Part shown: piece by piece, positions 12,501 to 22,000 of the stretch
Numbering within the stretch: position 1 is the stretch's first letter
Layout of the letters: each line of letters begins with the position of its first letter
NCBI RefSeq assembly: GCF_963678635.1
Contig: NC_087066.1
Span: 36,087,152-36,151,151, forward strand
From: Symsagittifera roscoffensis
Taxonomy: Eukaryota > Xenacoelomorpha > Acoela > Convolutidae
Reading direction: 5' to 3'
Length of the DNA stretch: 64,000 nt
Position numbers and translations under genes: made by a program
Notes under the pieces: generated by a model
Databases searched by the model: none
What the model saw: only the letters and a program-made list of their open reading frames with translations
What the model was told of the DNA's origin: nothing

Positions 12501-15500
12501 CGGTACTAGTTACTACAGGGAAGTTTCAGTGGGGACTTGAAACTTTTACAAGTTTTATACAAAACGATTTTTTTCCGGCTCAATTGGTGTCTGCTTAAAG
12601 ATTTTCGGACTTGTTTCCGCTTCGTAAGTTTTGTTCAGTTGCTAATTTGAATTTTAAATGTCTTGCTTGGCCTGTTTGCCTTGAATTCCTGTTTGAAAAA
12701 AAAACAGGTTTCATGAAAATGTATGTGATTAGGTTTTTTACACAAGCATAGCTTGTGTTATACTATGAACTATCCTTTTTTTCCAACCTAAGTCGCAAAT
12801 ATTGTTGCGATAAAATGTGTTCATTTTGAAAGCGTTCATTTTGATCAATAACCAGCTATTAAGTACAGCCAATGCTAAGGATATTAACACCCGACTATTA
12901 TTGTTCCGACTTCCGTAACGAAATTAACGGAATTTTTTGTGCTCGGGGTGGGTTTTTTTTCTTCCGACAAAATTCGACTTTTTAACCAGCCATTTTTGAC
13001 GGAATTTTTTTTATATCATTCCAAAGGTATTGTTGTCTTGAGCTTAAATTCGAAAAGATTTTTAGCCTGTATCATTTTTCGTAAGTTTATGAGTGTTTAA
13101 AGTTTGTCAATTTGGGAAAATTAATGCGCGATCTATTTCGGGCTATGAACGCGTAAGCGGAGATGTAATCCGTCTTAGAAATCGTTCCAAGTTTATCACT
13201 TTGTACTTTTTATGGCGTGTTAGGGGGTTGATTTTTTCAAAAATCTCGAATTAAAAAAAAATCATTTTAGTTTAATTAATTATTAATTTTTTCATGTTAT
13301 TTTTGCTTCATAGACCTTAAAAGGCAGTCAGAACATTCAGAATATTGCCTTGATACGAGCAGTTTTGTATTAAAAATAGTTCTTTAGCTTCAAGGTATCA
13401 TAGATCTTTAGCGTAGAGGTAGTGAGGAGACCCGCAACAAAACTTTTTCGTATACTAGCTAAAATTCCTGTTTGAAAAAGGCTGTAGGGGTGATCAAAAA
13501 CTAACCTACCTAATCTGATATTTTTGTTCCAATGATTAGAGCGGATTTGGAAAACTCTCCTCCATAAACGGTTACGCCCAAATTTTTTTAACCTAAAATT
13601 ATGGCCCTCGGAAAAGTGAAATTTTTCGACCGTTTTTTTGAATCTTTTTTTTTTCCCCAAAAATTAACCTCCCAAACTTGATGTTGAGTGTTCAATGGAG
13701 ATAGCGGGTTGTGAGAAGCTTCCCCGCATTAGCGGCCACTCACAAAATATTTAATGAGCTCTACCAAAAAATACCCTCCGATATCTAAGATTTTAGGTTA
13801 AATTCAAAGAACTGATTATGGGAAGCTCTTTTGCATACGCCCAATTTTTTGACTCCATAAATTTTGGCCCTCGGAAAAGTCAAAATTTTGATTTTTTGAA
13901 ACTTTTTTTGATTTTGCGGGAGAACTACCCAGTCAAACCTTGATTTTTGGGTTCAATCGAAATTACAGGTTGGGTGAATCTCTTCGGCATAAGCGGCTAG
14001 GTGCAAATTGTTTTAAACAAGCCATGATTCTCGGAAATGTCAACTATCTGATCTGTTGACCGTTTTGATTTGTTGATCGGTCGAATAGCTTGTTTAAAGC
14101 TTTCCTTTGTAATTTGCTTGTTTGTTTTTAAAAAAGTTATGGACTTCAAACAAGTGAAAGTTTTGAAACTTTCGGCCGTCTTTTTGGACGTTTTGTGACT
14201 TTACTCGACGATTACCGTTGCCAATTCTTAGATTAATTGTTCAATCGAGAAACGGTATTTTGGGAATTTTCTCTACTTTTCCGGTCACGACCTACATTTC
14301 GCAGAAATGTTATGTCTTTTGCAATGCTCCAATATCTCAAACGTTAACGTTTCACTTTTTTGTAAGAAATATGATGTCTTTGGCAACATTCCAAAGTCTC
14401 AAACACTCTTAAGGACTAATTTTAGTAGAGAAACAACCAGAGTTTTGGACAAAGTTCAATTTTGAAATTAAGCATTTCGTACGGCATCAGTATAACAAAT
14501 TCAAAAAATATCAAACACGTGCTTCCAGCTTTAGCTGGGCCCTAGGTGTCCTTCCTCGAGTTGCACGAAATTTTTGTTTCACCTAGTTTTTCTCAATATT
14601 TTTTAAATTTTTTTTTGCGACTTATGTTTCTTTAATGATTTTGTTGTATCGCAAGTGGTGTGAAGCTCCGCTTCGCCTCTGCGTTATAAAAGCGATGCGC
14701 AGCGTATAAAATCAGAGCTCATTGTCTTGTATTTTTTCATAACTTATTCTTATTTAGTGCAAAAATTCTCACAATTTTTATGGTTGAGGCTATATTGGCA
14801 TAAAAGTTCATTCAAGCGTTGTGTGGATGTTTTAGGAACCCTTATTGAGTATGGATATGCCGGCTTTCCAATATAGCAGTCATGTCAGTCTTTACACGCC
14901 CTCGGGACACATGTGGTAAGTAGGTGCCCGATTATGGCATTGTGGCGCATCGGTAGTGATGGCGCCCAGCAATCATATGATTGCGGGTTCAAATCGCACG
15001 TGCGCTGTAATGTACAAGATGAGCTCTTGTAAGATAGGTATAGCTTTGTTAACCTTGAATAAGTAACCTCCGGGTTAGGCCTCTGGCTGGTGAACTAAAA
15101 AAAAATACTACTCACCGAACGCCCGGTGAGTAGTATTATATGGTTAGTTATTATATGGTTAGTATGGTATTATATGGTTAGTATGGTATTATATGATTAG
15201 TATAATTGGTATTTTTATTAATACTGTGCATAGCATTGTTTAAGTGTTACTGGCTGAAAACAGGTTTCAGTTATATAGCTTGAGTGGTTTTTATCAGCAG
15301 ATGTTTTAAAATTTGTCACGCTAAGTTCTGGCGGTTTATATTGTGAGGCTATTTCCTTTTTCAAGCAGCGCTCCTGTCGGCTATGTTCTTCCTTTTAAAT
15401 GGTGAATTGCTTTCTTTCGATTGCAGGGGAACCTTCCGAATCCGGACTAGAGCTGGAAAAGCATTTGATGTTAAAGTGCCTCCTTTCACACTGGAAAGCA

Positions 15501-15553
15501 AGACGGCGTCAAGAGATATTAGCGGTAGCACAGACGACGAGCCGGAAAAGTGA
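530..15553 (+). CDS. POLDIP2: POLDIP2 (polymerase delta-interacting protein 2), spliced gene of at least 8 exons, N-terminus missing
   Basis: POLDIP2 family proteins are mitochondrial/nuclear adaptors that join a YccV (HspQ-like) domain to a C-terminal ApaG domain. They are known to bind the p50 subunit of DNA polymerase delta and PCNA, to stimulate PrimPol, and to affect mitochondrial ClpX. Exons seen here: 530-585 or 530-598, 950/952-1024, 3916-4105, 6652-6820, 10958-11086, 11952-12160, 14836-14915 and 15427-15553. From 950 onward every junction has GT-AG borders and matching phase. Landmarks include FSYRGII, PGLDYVSHDDIMPYS, PPFVARHALKEW, VTVIPFYMG, YWWRYCIRLEN, PAFQYSSHVSL, SGHMWGTF and FDVKVPPFTLES, in family order. 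The assembled part is about 345 residues; the human protein is about 368. The targeting peptide is not located. Introns total over 14 kb and consist largely of repeats. Confidence 0.93.
952..1024 (+). CDS. POLDIP2: POLDIP2 exon b (YccV-like core)
   Basis: The exon reads FSYRGIIVIPRVVKAYDSDEFTT, the counterpart of the family FGYRGVV..P...YD segment in the YccV-like domain. The acceptor is either TTTACAG (exon from 950) or the AG two bases further (exon from 952); the choice depends on the uncertain donor before it. The donor AG/GTCTTA at 1024/1025 leaves two bases, completed by the single base that opens the next exon at 3916. Confidence 0.82.
1028..1105 (+). repeat. 56-bp partial copy of POLDIP2 exon a and its acceptor, flanked by 11-bp direct repeats
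   Basis: Bases 1042-1093 repeat 506-557 with one mismatch (C524 against G1060). They carry the end of the upstream intron, the acceptor and the first 28 bases of exon a. The copied block (1039-1094) is flanked by direct repeats TTACCAGACGA at 1028-1038 and 1095-1105, like a target-site duplication. The copy sits just inside the intron after exon b and lacks the exon's own 3' half and donor, so it is probably not used as an exon. Confidence 0.9.
3916..4105 (+). CDS. POLDIP2: POLDIP2 exon c (charged linker and YccV-like strand)
   Basis: The acceptor CTACAG ends at 3915. The first base completes a serine codon split with exon b. The first 45 or so residues are polar and charged (rich in S, R, E, D), as in the disordered linker of the family but longer. 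The end reads LFYSVLMDERDWKHV, matching the family YYQVLIDARDCPHI. The donor GTGGGT at 4106 is in phase 0. Compared with vertebrates, about five residues are missing before the next exon, so a very small intervening exon is possible. Confidence 0.85.
4221..4395 (+). repeat. Hairpin plus tRNA-like segment (composite repeat, copy 1 start)
   Basis: Bases 4221-4240 form a perfect 8-bp stem (ACACTTGC, loop CAAA, GCAAGTGT). About 90 bp downstream lies a tRNA-like stretch (4331-4392) with an A-box-like GGCATAGAGG and a perfect B box GGTTCGACTCC at 4373-4383. The arms do not fold into a convincing complete tRNA, so this reads as a tRNA-derived repeat head. The same order and spacing recur at 6927-7108 and, inverted, at 28855-28667. 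Confidence 0.6.
4489..5234. mobile_element. Small hAT-type DNA transposon with perfect 8-bp target-site duplication
   Basis: The element occupies 4497-5226 (730 bp). Its 14-bp terminal inverted repeats are perfect: CAGGCCTGCCAACT at 4497-4510 and its reverse complement at 5213-5226. They are flanked on both sides by the 8-bp duplication ACTACAGA (4489-4496 and 5227-5234). Eight-bp duplications and CAG-starting termini are characteristic of hAT elements. Subterminal GTTCATAT repeats, some palindromic, sit inside both ends. There is no room for a full hAT transposase, so the copy is non-autonomous. It lies in the POLDIP2 intron between exons c and d and interrupts the composite repeat that starts at 4221. 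Confidence 0.9.
4717..5105 (+). pseudogene. Coding-like fragment carried inside the hAT element, one in-frame stop
   Basis: The frame reads from an acceptor-like site (T-rich tract, then GCCAG ending at 4716) to a TAA at 5103-5105, broken once by a TAG at 4947-4949. It begins ETYDSVHIIQEVFSRDDFEK. The part before the stop contains a lysine/arginine-rich helical stretch; the part after it looks like a coiled coil (EAKKALEALEKKKELL). I do not recognise it as hAT transposase. It could be a host exon captured by the element or a diverged transposase end. Confidence 0.5.
5360..5535 (+). repeat. Dispersed intronic repeat (ends with TTTTCCAACTGTCAGTTGGCTA-like block)
   Basis: This stretch resembles 10440-10640 and, more weakly, 10730-10915 and 2095-2130. 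Shared blocks are AGATTTCC(C)AGC(G)GAATA, TTGGGTTAA, TTCTAGAAA-TC-AAGAGC and CTCTTTTCCAAC-GT-TGTTGGCTAT. All three main copies lie in POLDIP2 introns and have the same orientation. No protein signal is seen. Confidence 0.55.
5560..6450 (+). repeat. Composite noncoding repeat, copy 1 (box, tandem block, 3' hairpin remnant)
   Basis: The order is the TGTCGGCTTAG box at 5612-5622, a conserved stretch near 5718-5830 that recurs at 12587-12700, tandem units containing GGCCCTCGGA / GGCCTTCGGA (6166, 6319), and an AAGCTCCGCTTGGCCTCTGTG remnant of the 3' hairpin near 6420-6443. Together with 4221-4490, split by the hAT insertion, it appears to be one repeat copy. No coding region is seen. Confidence 0.5.
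6652..6820 (+). CDS. POLDIP2: POLDIP2 exon d
   Basis: The acceptor CACACAG ends at 6651 and the exon opens in phase 0 with TEGVTFL. It carries the highly conserved PGLDYVSHDDIMPYS followed by PIQHNLLDKF, the family's linker between the YccV-like and ApaG domains. The donor G/GTATAG follows 6820 and leaves one base. The reading frame stays open for a while past the donor, but family similarity ends exactly here. Confidence 0.93.
6926..8330 (+). repeat. Composite noncoding repeat, copy 2 (hairpin, tRNA-like, box, tandem block, 3' hairpin)
   Basis: A perfect 7-bp stem (CGCTTGC / GCAAGCG, 6927-6945) opens the copy. Next come a tRNA-like segment (7051-7108, B box GGGTCCGAATC at 7095-7105), the TGTCGGCTTAG box (7184-7194), diverged tandem units of about 130-170 bp with GGCCCTCGG / GTCCTCGGAAAAGTCA blocks (7358, 7567, 7645), and a perfect 3' stem GCGAAGC-TCT-GCTTCGC (8295-8311) followed by CTCTGTG. 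It has the same orientation as the host gene and no open reading frame. Confidence 0.6.
7444..7556 (+). repeat. Short tandem repeat around TATTACCGGTCACTTATAA
   Basis: The motif GTATTACCGGTC occurs about four times in about 110 bp, most copies followed by ACTTATAA. It is a local expansion inside the tandem block of composite repeat copy 2. Confidence 0.75.
8331..10957. other. POLDIP2 intron, no gene; scattered repeat fragments
   Basis: AT-rich intron. It contains a weak tRNA-like stretch near 8498-8555, a CTCTGTG-ended hairpin-like fragment near 9757-9790, and two tandemly related copies of the dispersed repeat described at 5360 (10440-10640 and 10730-10915). The longest open frames are short and unlike any protein I know. 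Confidence 0.6.
10958..11086 (+). CDS. POLDIP2: POLDIP2 exon e (ApaG domain start)
   Basis: The acceptor GATTTAG ends at 10957. Two bases complete a glutamate codon split with exon d. The exon reads PPFVARHALKEWTSRNRFW, then LEPTDVYKETTNDIRVTVIP and FYM, in register with the family through the first strand of the ApaG domain. The donor G/GTAGGT at 11087 leaves one base that forms glycine with the next exon. Confidence 0.95.
11212..11230 (+). repeat. 8-bp perfect hairpin ACACAAGC-AAA-GCTTGTGT
   Basis: The same hairpin recurs at 12740-12758 (loop ATA) and, degenerate, near 16571-16590. All three are followed by TTATA-TATGAA-TAATCTTT-like sequence and CCAACCTAAGTC. Upstream sequence (GTGATGATTT-ATTCGTTTT, CTCAAATTTACTTTTTCTCGG) is shared with 16490-16570. 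It belongs to the intronic hairpin-bearing repeats. Confidence 0.7.
11952..12160 (+). CDS. POLDIP2: POLDIP2 exon f (ApaG domain core)
   Basis: The acceptor TTCGTCAG ends at 11951. The exon reads CKMKNDTGGNGGSLALNN, a glycine/asparagine-rich insertion longer than in vertebrates. YWWRYCIRLENIGTQNVQL and ERNWRIFSMNGSLETVRARG follow; this is the diagnostic ApaG-domain signature. The donor is placed at GTCAGT (12161), after GVNGV. Phase 0 agrees with the next exon. Confidence 0.95.
12341..14690 (+). repeat. Composite noncoding repeat, copy 3, interrupted by another repeat
   Basis: It opens with a hairpin CGCTTGC-GATTA-GCTAGCG (12344-12362, one mismatch). The stretch 12587-12700 matches 5718-5830. 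A tandem block (13490-14480) carries GGCCCTCGGAAAAGT(C/G)A units at 13606 and 13867 and a weaker one at 14027. It closes with GAAGC-TCC-GCTTC (14662-14674) followed by GCCTCTG. Bases 12890-13375 inside it are a different dispersed repeat in opposite orientation. Confidence 0.5.
12890..13375 (-). repeat. Dispersed noncoding repeat family, inverted copy
   Basis: Its reverse complement matches 27427-27950 and partly 48896-49235. Shared blocks are AAGGCAGTCGGAACATTCAG, GACGGATTACATCTCCGCTT, GCGCGATTTATTTCG, TTGTCCCAAATTG and the GAGCACAA-AATTCCGTTA end. No coding potential is seen. It is probably an old transposon-derived family. Confidence 0.65.
14836..14915 (+). CDS. POLDIP2: POLDIP2 exon g
   Basis: The acceptor TGTTTTAG ends at 14835. 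The exon reads EPLLSMDMPAFQYSSHVSLY then TPSGHM. It ends two bases into a tryptophan codon at the consensus donor TG/GTAAGT. Length 80 bp. Every residue block corresponds to the family's EPVLS..PAFQYSSHVSL..SGHMW. Confidence 0.95.
14936..15112 (+). mobile_element. tRNA-derived SINE, copy 1
   Basis: A tRNA-like head carries A-box-like GTGGCGCATCGGTAG and B-box-like GGGTTCAAATC. The body has GATGAGCTCTTGTAAGAT and CCTTGAATAAGTAACC, and an A-rich tail ends near 15112. Related copies lie at 29182-29395 and 48118-48235. It sits in the last POLDIP2 intron, 20 bp after a donor site. Confidence 0.75.
15427..15553 (+). CDS. POLDIP2: POLDIP2 terminal coding exon
   Basis: The acceptor ATTGCAG ends at 15426. 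The first base completes tryptophan, and the frame reads GTFRIRTRAGKAFDVKVPPF then TLES before a polar tail ending DDEPEK and TGA at 15551-15553. This is the last strand pair of the ApaG domain. A competing frame stays open to 15655 but has no family similarity. Confidence 0.95.
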
Positions 15554-15744
15554 TCGATTTGAAATGACCTCTCAAACTGATTTAAGAAGTGCTGTTATTT
15601 GCACTCCGAACTATTTAACAGTTGATTCAATTATTGTGCTAGATGTAATATCGTAGGGTAGTGAAACGAAATTAAAATTTTAAACAGCTTCTGGGGCGAC
15701 AGTTAAGTCAAAATGAATGAATTAGAACTAGGATGAATCAGTGT

Positions 15745-15754
15745 AATAAATAAA
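15745..15754 (+). terminator. POLDIP2 polyadenylation signal (two overlapping AATAAA)
   Basis: AATAAA occurs at 15745-15750 and again at 15749-15754, about 190 bp after the POLDIP2 stop codon. The position is typical for an animal 3' UTR. Confidence 0.65.
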
Positions 15755-15759
15755 AAAAC

Positions 15760-18700
15760 GTTTCAGCTCCCAATTATCTTCAATCATTGCAAACGTGTCC
15801 TTTCTAGATACGGGCTCGAGTGGAGTATCACGCGGCTCTTTGCCGAGTTTTCCAGTGTAGTTGTTTTCAGCATTATATGAAGTTTTGCTAAAAGTGAATC
15901 ATATTGGTAGAGATAGCGTTTCACCGCTAAGTTACGCTGATATCTATAACGTCTAATAAATAGAATGGGGAATGGCGGGGAAGACCTAAGACATGCATTT
16001 CCGTGGGTTTCAGGCCCCAGCTGAGATTTAACAAAAAGCTGCTTCGTCTACTATAAAACATCAAATCAAGAGAATGTCAAAATAATGGAAAAGGTAAGAA
16101 TTCTACAGAAGCGAGAAAGCAAAGGGAGAATAAAAGCCAACGCCATGGACACTAAAATGGCCTAGATTGCAATAAAAATGGGAGACTCCTTCGAACTTCG
16201 AGACTCTTCCCACTTAGCATCTAAACCCTGGCGGATCTTTTTTTCAGTATGTATGAAATTGAAGTTTTTATATTCCAGAAAAAACTGAATCGTCGGACTT
16301 GCAATTGTCTGCTTATGTTTTGTCGGCTTAGTTGCGTCATCAAATAATTTTTTGTGCCATTAACAATTTTCATCGTAGATGCAAGTGTTTTTGATTTTCC
16401 TTGGTTTTCCTTATTGTTAGCGTGAAAACTGTTCGACCAAAATGGTTTCGTTTTGTGTTTTAGTGGTATAGTTACCTCAAGAGTCGATGAACGTAGTTTC
16501 GTGATGATTTTATTCGTTTTTGTTACAAGAAAAATTCAGGCTCAAATTTACTTTTTCTCGGCTTACTAATTTTTTACTCAAGCAAAGATTGTGTTATAAT
16601 ATGAACTATCTTTTTTTTCTAACCTAAGTCGCAAATATTGTTGCGACGCAAATATTGTTCCGATAAAATGTGTTCATTTTTAAAGCGTTCATTTTGATCA
16701 ATAACCAGCAATTAAGTACAGCCAAGAGCCCCAACGGTATCTACTTTTTTGAAAATCGACTTACTATTATTATTTGTTTACTAGAAGCCATTGGCTTTTC
16801 CAAGTGCCTATTAGCTCTGTGTTTGGGTCGCTTCAAAGGCAAAAAAGACAAAGATTTTTTTTTTTTCAAAAAAATGAGATTATTTGTGTTCAAATTTTTA
16901 AAGCTAATCTTGTCTTTTTTTATGACACCAATTTCTTAGGGCATTTTTTTTGTTTTCGGCGCAATAGGCATCTACCAACTTGTTGTCGACCTAATGACTG
17001 CTCGGTAAAATCTAAAATTTTATATATGGCGATTGTGTTTGTCGACTGTTTTTCTAAAATTGGTTCCAGTTTTTACCAAACTTTTTCTTCGACTTTGTTG
17101 TTTCGGTCTCGACATTTTCTATTTGAGAGCTGGCAATGCTGCGATTGTGTTGTATCGCAAATGATACAAAGCTCTGCATTGCCTGTGTGTAGATTTTGCT
17201 GTGGTTAAAAACAATTACAAAATGATATAGTTTTCTCAGTTTGAGCTTATGTTATCAACAAACTGTCAATCGTAAAAGTAATGTGAAAAATTTAAGGGTA
17301 CTAACAAAATTCGAAAGTGTTCAATTCAGTTTCCAAGTTACCAAAACAACCATGGTTGAGACGACAAAGCCTGCGAGTTCAATTCCATTCGAGACTGTTT
17401 TTTCACCACCTGATAACTTTTGGCCACTTTAAATTATGTTCTGTCTGCATATTTTTGTCGGCTTAGTTACGTAAAAAGAACTTTTCGAAACTTCAGTTTC
17501 TTTCTAGAACTCTGAAAGCTAATTTTTCTCATGATGCAGATATATTCAGGTTTTTGCAACAGTTTTACTGACAAAAACAATTTTTTGAGGATTTTTTCTC
17601 AAGAGACGCAAGAGTCAAATGTAAAAAAAAAAGTTTTTTAATTTTGACAATATACCATAAATGTATATCAAGTACGCTCTGAGTACTATCAAACTAAAAT
17701 TCGTCAATACTTTGATTATTTACGATGGGTTTTCAGAAATTGGGAGAGAAAACATCGTACGGTTAGACGCAAACAAAAACAGAGTTGAGTCGCAAAAAAA
17801 ACTTTGCTCAGCAAGTTGAAAGTGGGGAAATAATAATAAACTGATTACGCTTAGACAGGCCTGACAGCCTTCAATAGATTCTGTGCAAATGGCAGAAATC
17901 TTCTTGATTATTCTTGAGACCCTCCATATTGTCTTTCACATTTTCTTGCAGTTAGGACATTAAACGTTTTGTTACTTTAATACAATACAATCATCAATGC
18001 GTACTTGAACGCATAGTGTTTCTCAAACCTTTTCATGTTCGCAGTCTATCAAATTTTGTCCGTCAAGACATAGAACGGCCGAAAAAAGGCTACTCGATGA
18101 GACTAAAATTCCAGCAGCAGAATGAGACTACTTGCAGAGCAATCACGATCGCGATACAAAATTTCATTATTCATCGAATACGGATCTGTAACGCTGCTGA
18201 TAGTGTCAAGACATTCTGCAAATAGAAGAAGTCAATTTTAGAAGATTTTGGCCCGGATTGTTTTCGGCAGGCCTTTTCTTTACCGATCAAACAGCCGCCA
18301 CGTTTTAGAACAAATGGGAGTATAAAAAGTTTCAAAAAACTAGCATTTGCAGCAAGCAATTCGCAAATAGTAAATATAACAAAATACGCTAATAATAGCC
18401 ACTATTAATTGATTCGTTCTGCGCTTAGACCATTATGCTCAGTGCATCATCTTTTTTGGACGGGAAATACCTCATCAGCAAGATCGGGCAAGATAGGCAG
18501 TTTAGCTAAAAAAAAAGAAAGAAAGAAATAGGAAGAGGGAGAGAAAAATTTTTATGAACTTATTACCCTTTTATGAATTTTTGATTTTTATATTATGAAT
18601 TTTATAACATTTATGTAACAGTGTCTTGCGGGAAACGCTTTGATATAGTATGCTAGTTTCATTGTTTTTATAATGCAGCTGAAGAAATTCAACGTTTTAA

Positions 18701-18785
18701 AGATAGCATTTGATAAGAAAACATTTGTTAAATAAAAAAAAAACAATTGTTTATAAATTTTATAATTTTTTATAAATGATGCATT
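15760..18785. other. Intergenic; fragments of the intronic repeat families, no gene seen
   Basis: TGTCGGCTTAG boxes are at 16321-16331 and 17457-17467. A degenerate ACACAAGC-type hairpin lies near 16571-16590, and a CTCTGCATTGCCTGTGTG remnant of the 3' hairpin near 17165-17190. Several frames of 60-145 codons are open, but they translate to T-rich low-complexity sequence and resemble nothing known. Confidence 0.6.
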
Positions 18786-18787
18786 TT

Positions 18788-19015
18788 TGGGAGCGGTGGT
18801 GAAGTGGTTACGTCTCCGCCTCTCAATCGAAAGGTCGGATGATCGAGGCCTACCATGATTCGTGCTCGTTGCTTGAGGGTAAAAGCAACATTACCCAGCC
18901 CAGAAAAATAACCCAAAAAAATAGCATGAGTTCGTAAACAGGGGCACAACAGCGGTTCGCCGTGATGAGCTGTACAGCTCTTGTGTTGGTCCTTTCCCCC
19001 GTGGATAAATGGTCT
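18788..19015 (+). mobile_element. tRNA-derived SINE-like repeat, second family
   Basis: The head GTGGTGAAGTGGTTACGTCT resembles a tRNA D-arm/A box. It is followed by CGCCTCTCAATCGAAAGGTC, like a tRNA anticodon arm, and a weak B box. The body has GATGAGCTGTACAGCTCTTG (contains a palindrome), which recalls the GATGAGCTCTTGTA block of the SINE at 14936. No clear A-tail is seen. Confidence 0.5.
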
Positions 19016-22000
19016 TAAAATGATCATAAGTTTCTTGCCTTTTGTTTTCGCATTTTGAATTAGCAAAAATTTCTCTTCAATTCAATTTTTCGCTTATTCG
19101 ACATACTTTTGGGATGTTTTTTTTGAAAAGAGTGATACAGCTCCTTCAAGACTGTTTTGTCGAAATTTGAGCTGCCTTGCAAAAGATTTCAAAAAATTCT
19201 TTCGTTGTTTGAAATTGTAGTTGTCAGAACATACTTAAATAGTGCACAGCAATTGGCTGCTGTTTTTCTGAAATTTGCGTAAACTGAAGTTCATCGTTTG
19301 TAATTGAATATAAATTTATAGTATGTGCGTTCTCATTGTTCATTTTATTCTGCCGGTGTGAAATAAAATTGTCGCTTGAGCTGAAAATTCTAAAATAAGC
19401 TCTTAATTTTTGTTGGGTGCTCAAGTTAGAGCTGAATTAGAGAAAAAATGAAAGCTGTCTGAAAAAATTTGGCATCCAACACAGGCTAGCTATTGGGAAA
19501 GCTTGCATCTTAGATTTATGTCTGACTAAAGCTGCGGAAGAAACAGTAATAGTGATTCGGAGAGTGAATTAGAAAGTGGTTGTATGACAATTTTTAGAAT
19601 AATTTAAAACAATCTAAAATTCATTTGATCCAATCTCTGAATACGAGCCGCTGAGTGTCAAGTGATCGATTGCAGCTAGAAGCTATTTGTACTTGATTCC
19701 TGCTTTCAATACATGCTCGCCGTTTTCTTTTGTCCGTCACGTGGAAAGTAGTTGCCAAATGGTCGTTTTTCCAACATTCGTTTCCATTGACTTCGCGGCT
19801 GATGCATGGTTTCGATCTGTTCCATTTCTCCATTTCGCAAACCGTCGATGAGTCTGCTGTACAAAAGTGCATCTCCTTCGTAAGTATGCAAGGGACGCCA
19901 CTCCGGAAAACCATCTCCTCTACCTAAACAAACATTTCATTCAAAAGACAATGGAAATAAAAACCGTAAAAGAGCACTATTTGTATCAAAAGACAACTTT
20001 GAACGTTCTAACAGCCCTTTCAATTTCTCTAAAGCAGTGTTTATCAAAATAAAAATAAAAAGTCGAAGACAAAACAAAAAGAATTCAGCGAAATAACCGG
20101 TTTAAAAAAATGATAGTGCGTATTTAATCCTTCAAAATAAACAGAGGCAAAGCTGAGCTTTGCACAACTTGCCATACAAAACAAAAAAGCCGCTAAGTCA
20201 AAATAATTTAAAAAAAATATTCAAGTCTAGAAAAACAAAGCGGTAACAAAGCTGAAAATACCTTAGCAAAAACCCATTAAGCCGAAAAAATCATCAATAA
20301 GACTTATAAAAAGTCACCCTCACCCTCAAACACACCCACAAACACAAAAATTATCATCGCTCGTCAAATGAGACATTATAGGCCGAAGCCGATTACGCCT
20401 AAAAACAACAAAAAAGGCGACAAAATCAAGACTTAAGACAAATGAAAAGTTATTATGTCCCTCACCCTCAAAACACGTACAAACAAAACATTTTGCTCAC
20501 CGAACGATATAACGCAATTTGAAGCCACTAAACTGATGTAAAATAAGCTAAAATCTATCAACTGAAAAAAAAAGAAAAGAAAAAAATTGAAATCTTAACA
20601 AATCGAGTTGGTAATATAACAACCAACATGAAAAAATTTTTTTAAAAAAACAAATAATTTTGTTTCATACAAGCTTCCAGCAAATGAGTCCAGATGAAAG
20701 CGTCCTGTGAGCAAAGTTAGTTACGAGAAAAAAGACTAGTACTCGATTGCAATGCCCTTGCTGATCGCTAGGTAATGAAACAATAACAAATCGCGAAACA
20801 TTAGGAGGGTGCACACGTAAATTAGTTTATAAGAGATTAATTCACTTTCCATATAAACTAGGTTAACGCCAATCATTAAAACAGAAATATGTTCAGATCT
20901 ATTTTTCTCCACACTGAGACAACATTTTCAATTTTTCGAGATAAAAATGGATTTATGAGGCTTCAATAAGATTCCGCGACATGATTCCCTTCCTTGTGGT
21001 ACCTTCAAACGGCTAAAGAACCCGACCCTACGCTATATTTCCTTCCAGTAACTTTAATGGCGTAATCGCAATAACAAAACTACTCATATCAAGGCAAGGC
21101 GCTGATTTTGCCGACTGCATTTCAAAACACTCTTAAGTTTTTGTAAACAAAATGAGAAAAAAATGAATAAAATTCTCATCTGAAGCAAGTGATTTGCCTC
21201 GAAGTAGTTTCAAAAGAAATTTTTGCCAAATTGATTGTCAGTTTACGATCTATGTTGTCAAAAAAGTTGAAATTTTGCATGCATTAGTTGTCCCAAATAG
21301 TCAAAATGGCTAGTTTCACCTCGCTCAACAAACTTATGAAAAAAAAGCTAGTGCAACAGGCGCTTGACATCATTTTTTTAGGTGACCTCACTCGCCAAAT
21401 ACTTGCGCCCGGGCTAACCATCTAACAAAAAATCCTCTGCCTTAGAACTTCTTATAAGACTTGTAGGAAGCTTCCGCTATCTTACAACTTTTTTATAAGA
21501 CAAGTTCTAAAATAGTAACTTTTCCCCAAAACTAAAGAAATGCCAAAAACACCTTAAATTAACGATAAATATAAATTTTCGAAAAAATTTGTTTTTCTGT
21601 TAAGTTTATACACGTAAAAAATAGATACGTTTTAGATAGTGAGTATAATATACGCATTTCAAATAAAAATCGTTGAAGCAAAAATTTTGATTTTTTACAA
21701 CAGTTTTCCTAACTATAGGTATTTGGTGGTTCAAATTTTTTTTGGAGGCATAACAAATCAATTTTGACGAGTCATGTCATATAGCTTGGGGCGTGCAGTA
21801 ATTTTGGCCTACGAGCTTCGTTATTGTGCTTTGCGACAGTGGGGAACCTGTAAATTGGATAAAAGAAAAAAGTTTTAATATTAAAATTGAAAAACAAAAA
21901 CGAAAATTTTAAAAAAGTGTATCTTACAACTTTCTTCTGAGAAAAGTTACTTTCATTCACCTTTCTTTAAAAAAAATCCATATCTTATCACTTTATTAGA

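Noticed and set aside
15399-15656. 85-codon frame starting at 15399
   Set aside because: Its frame is wrong for POLDIP2. The correct frame of the terminal exon gives the ApaG end and stops at 15553.
16774-17208. 144-codon + strand frame
   Set aside because: The translation is F/S/C-rich from T-runs, overlaps repeat fragments, and has no resemblance to a known protein.
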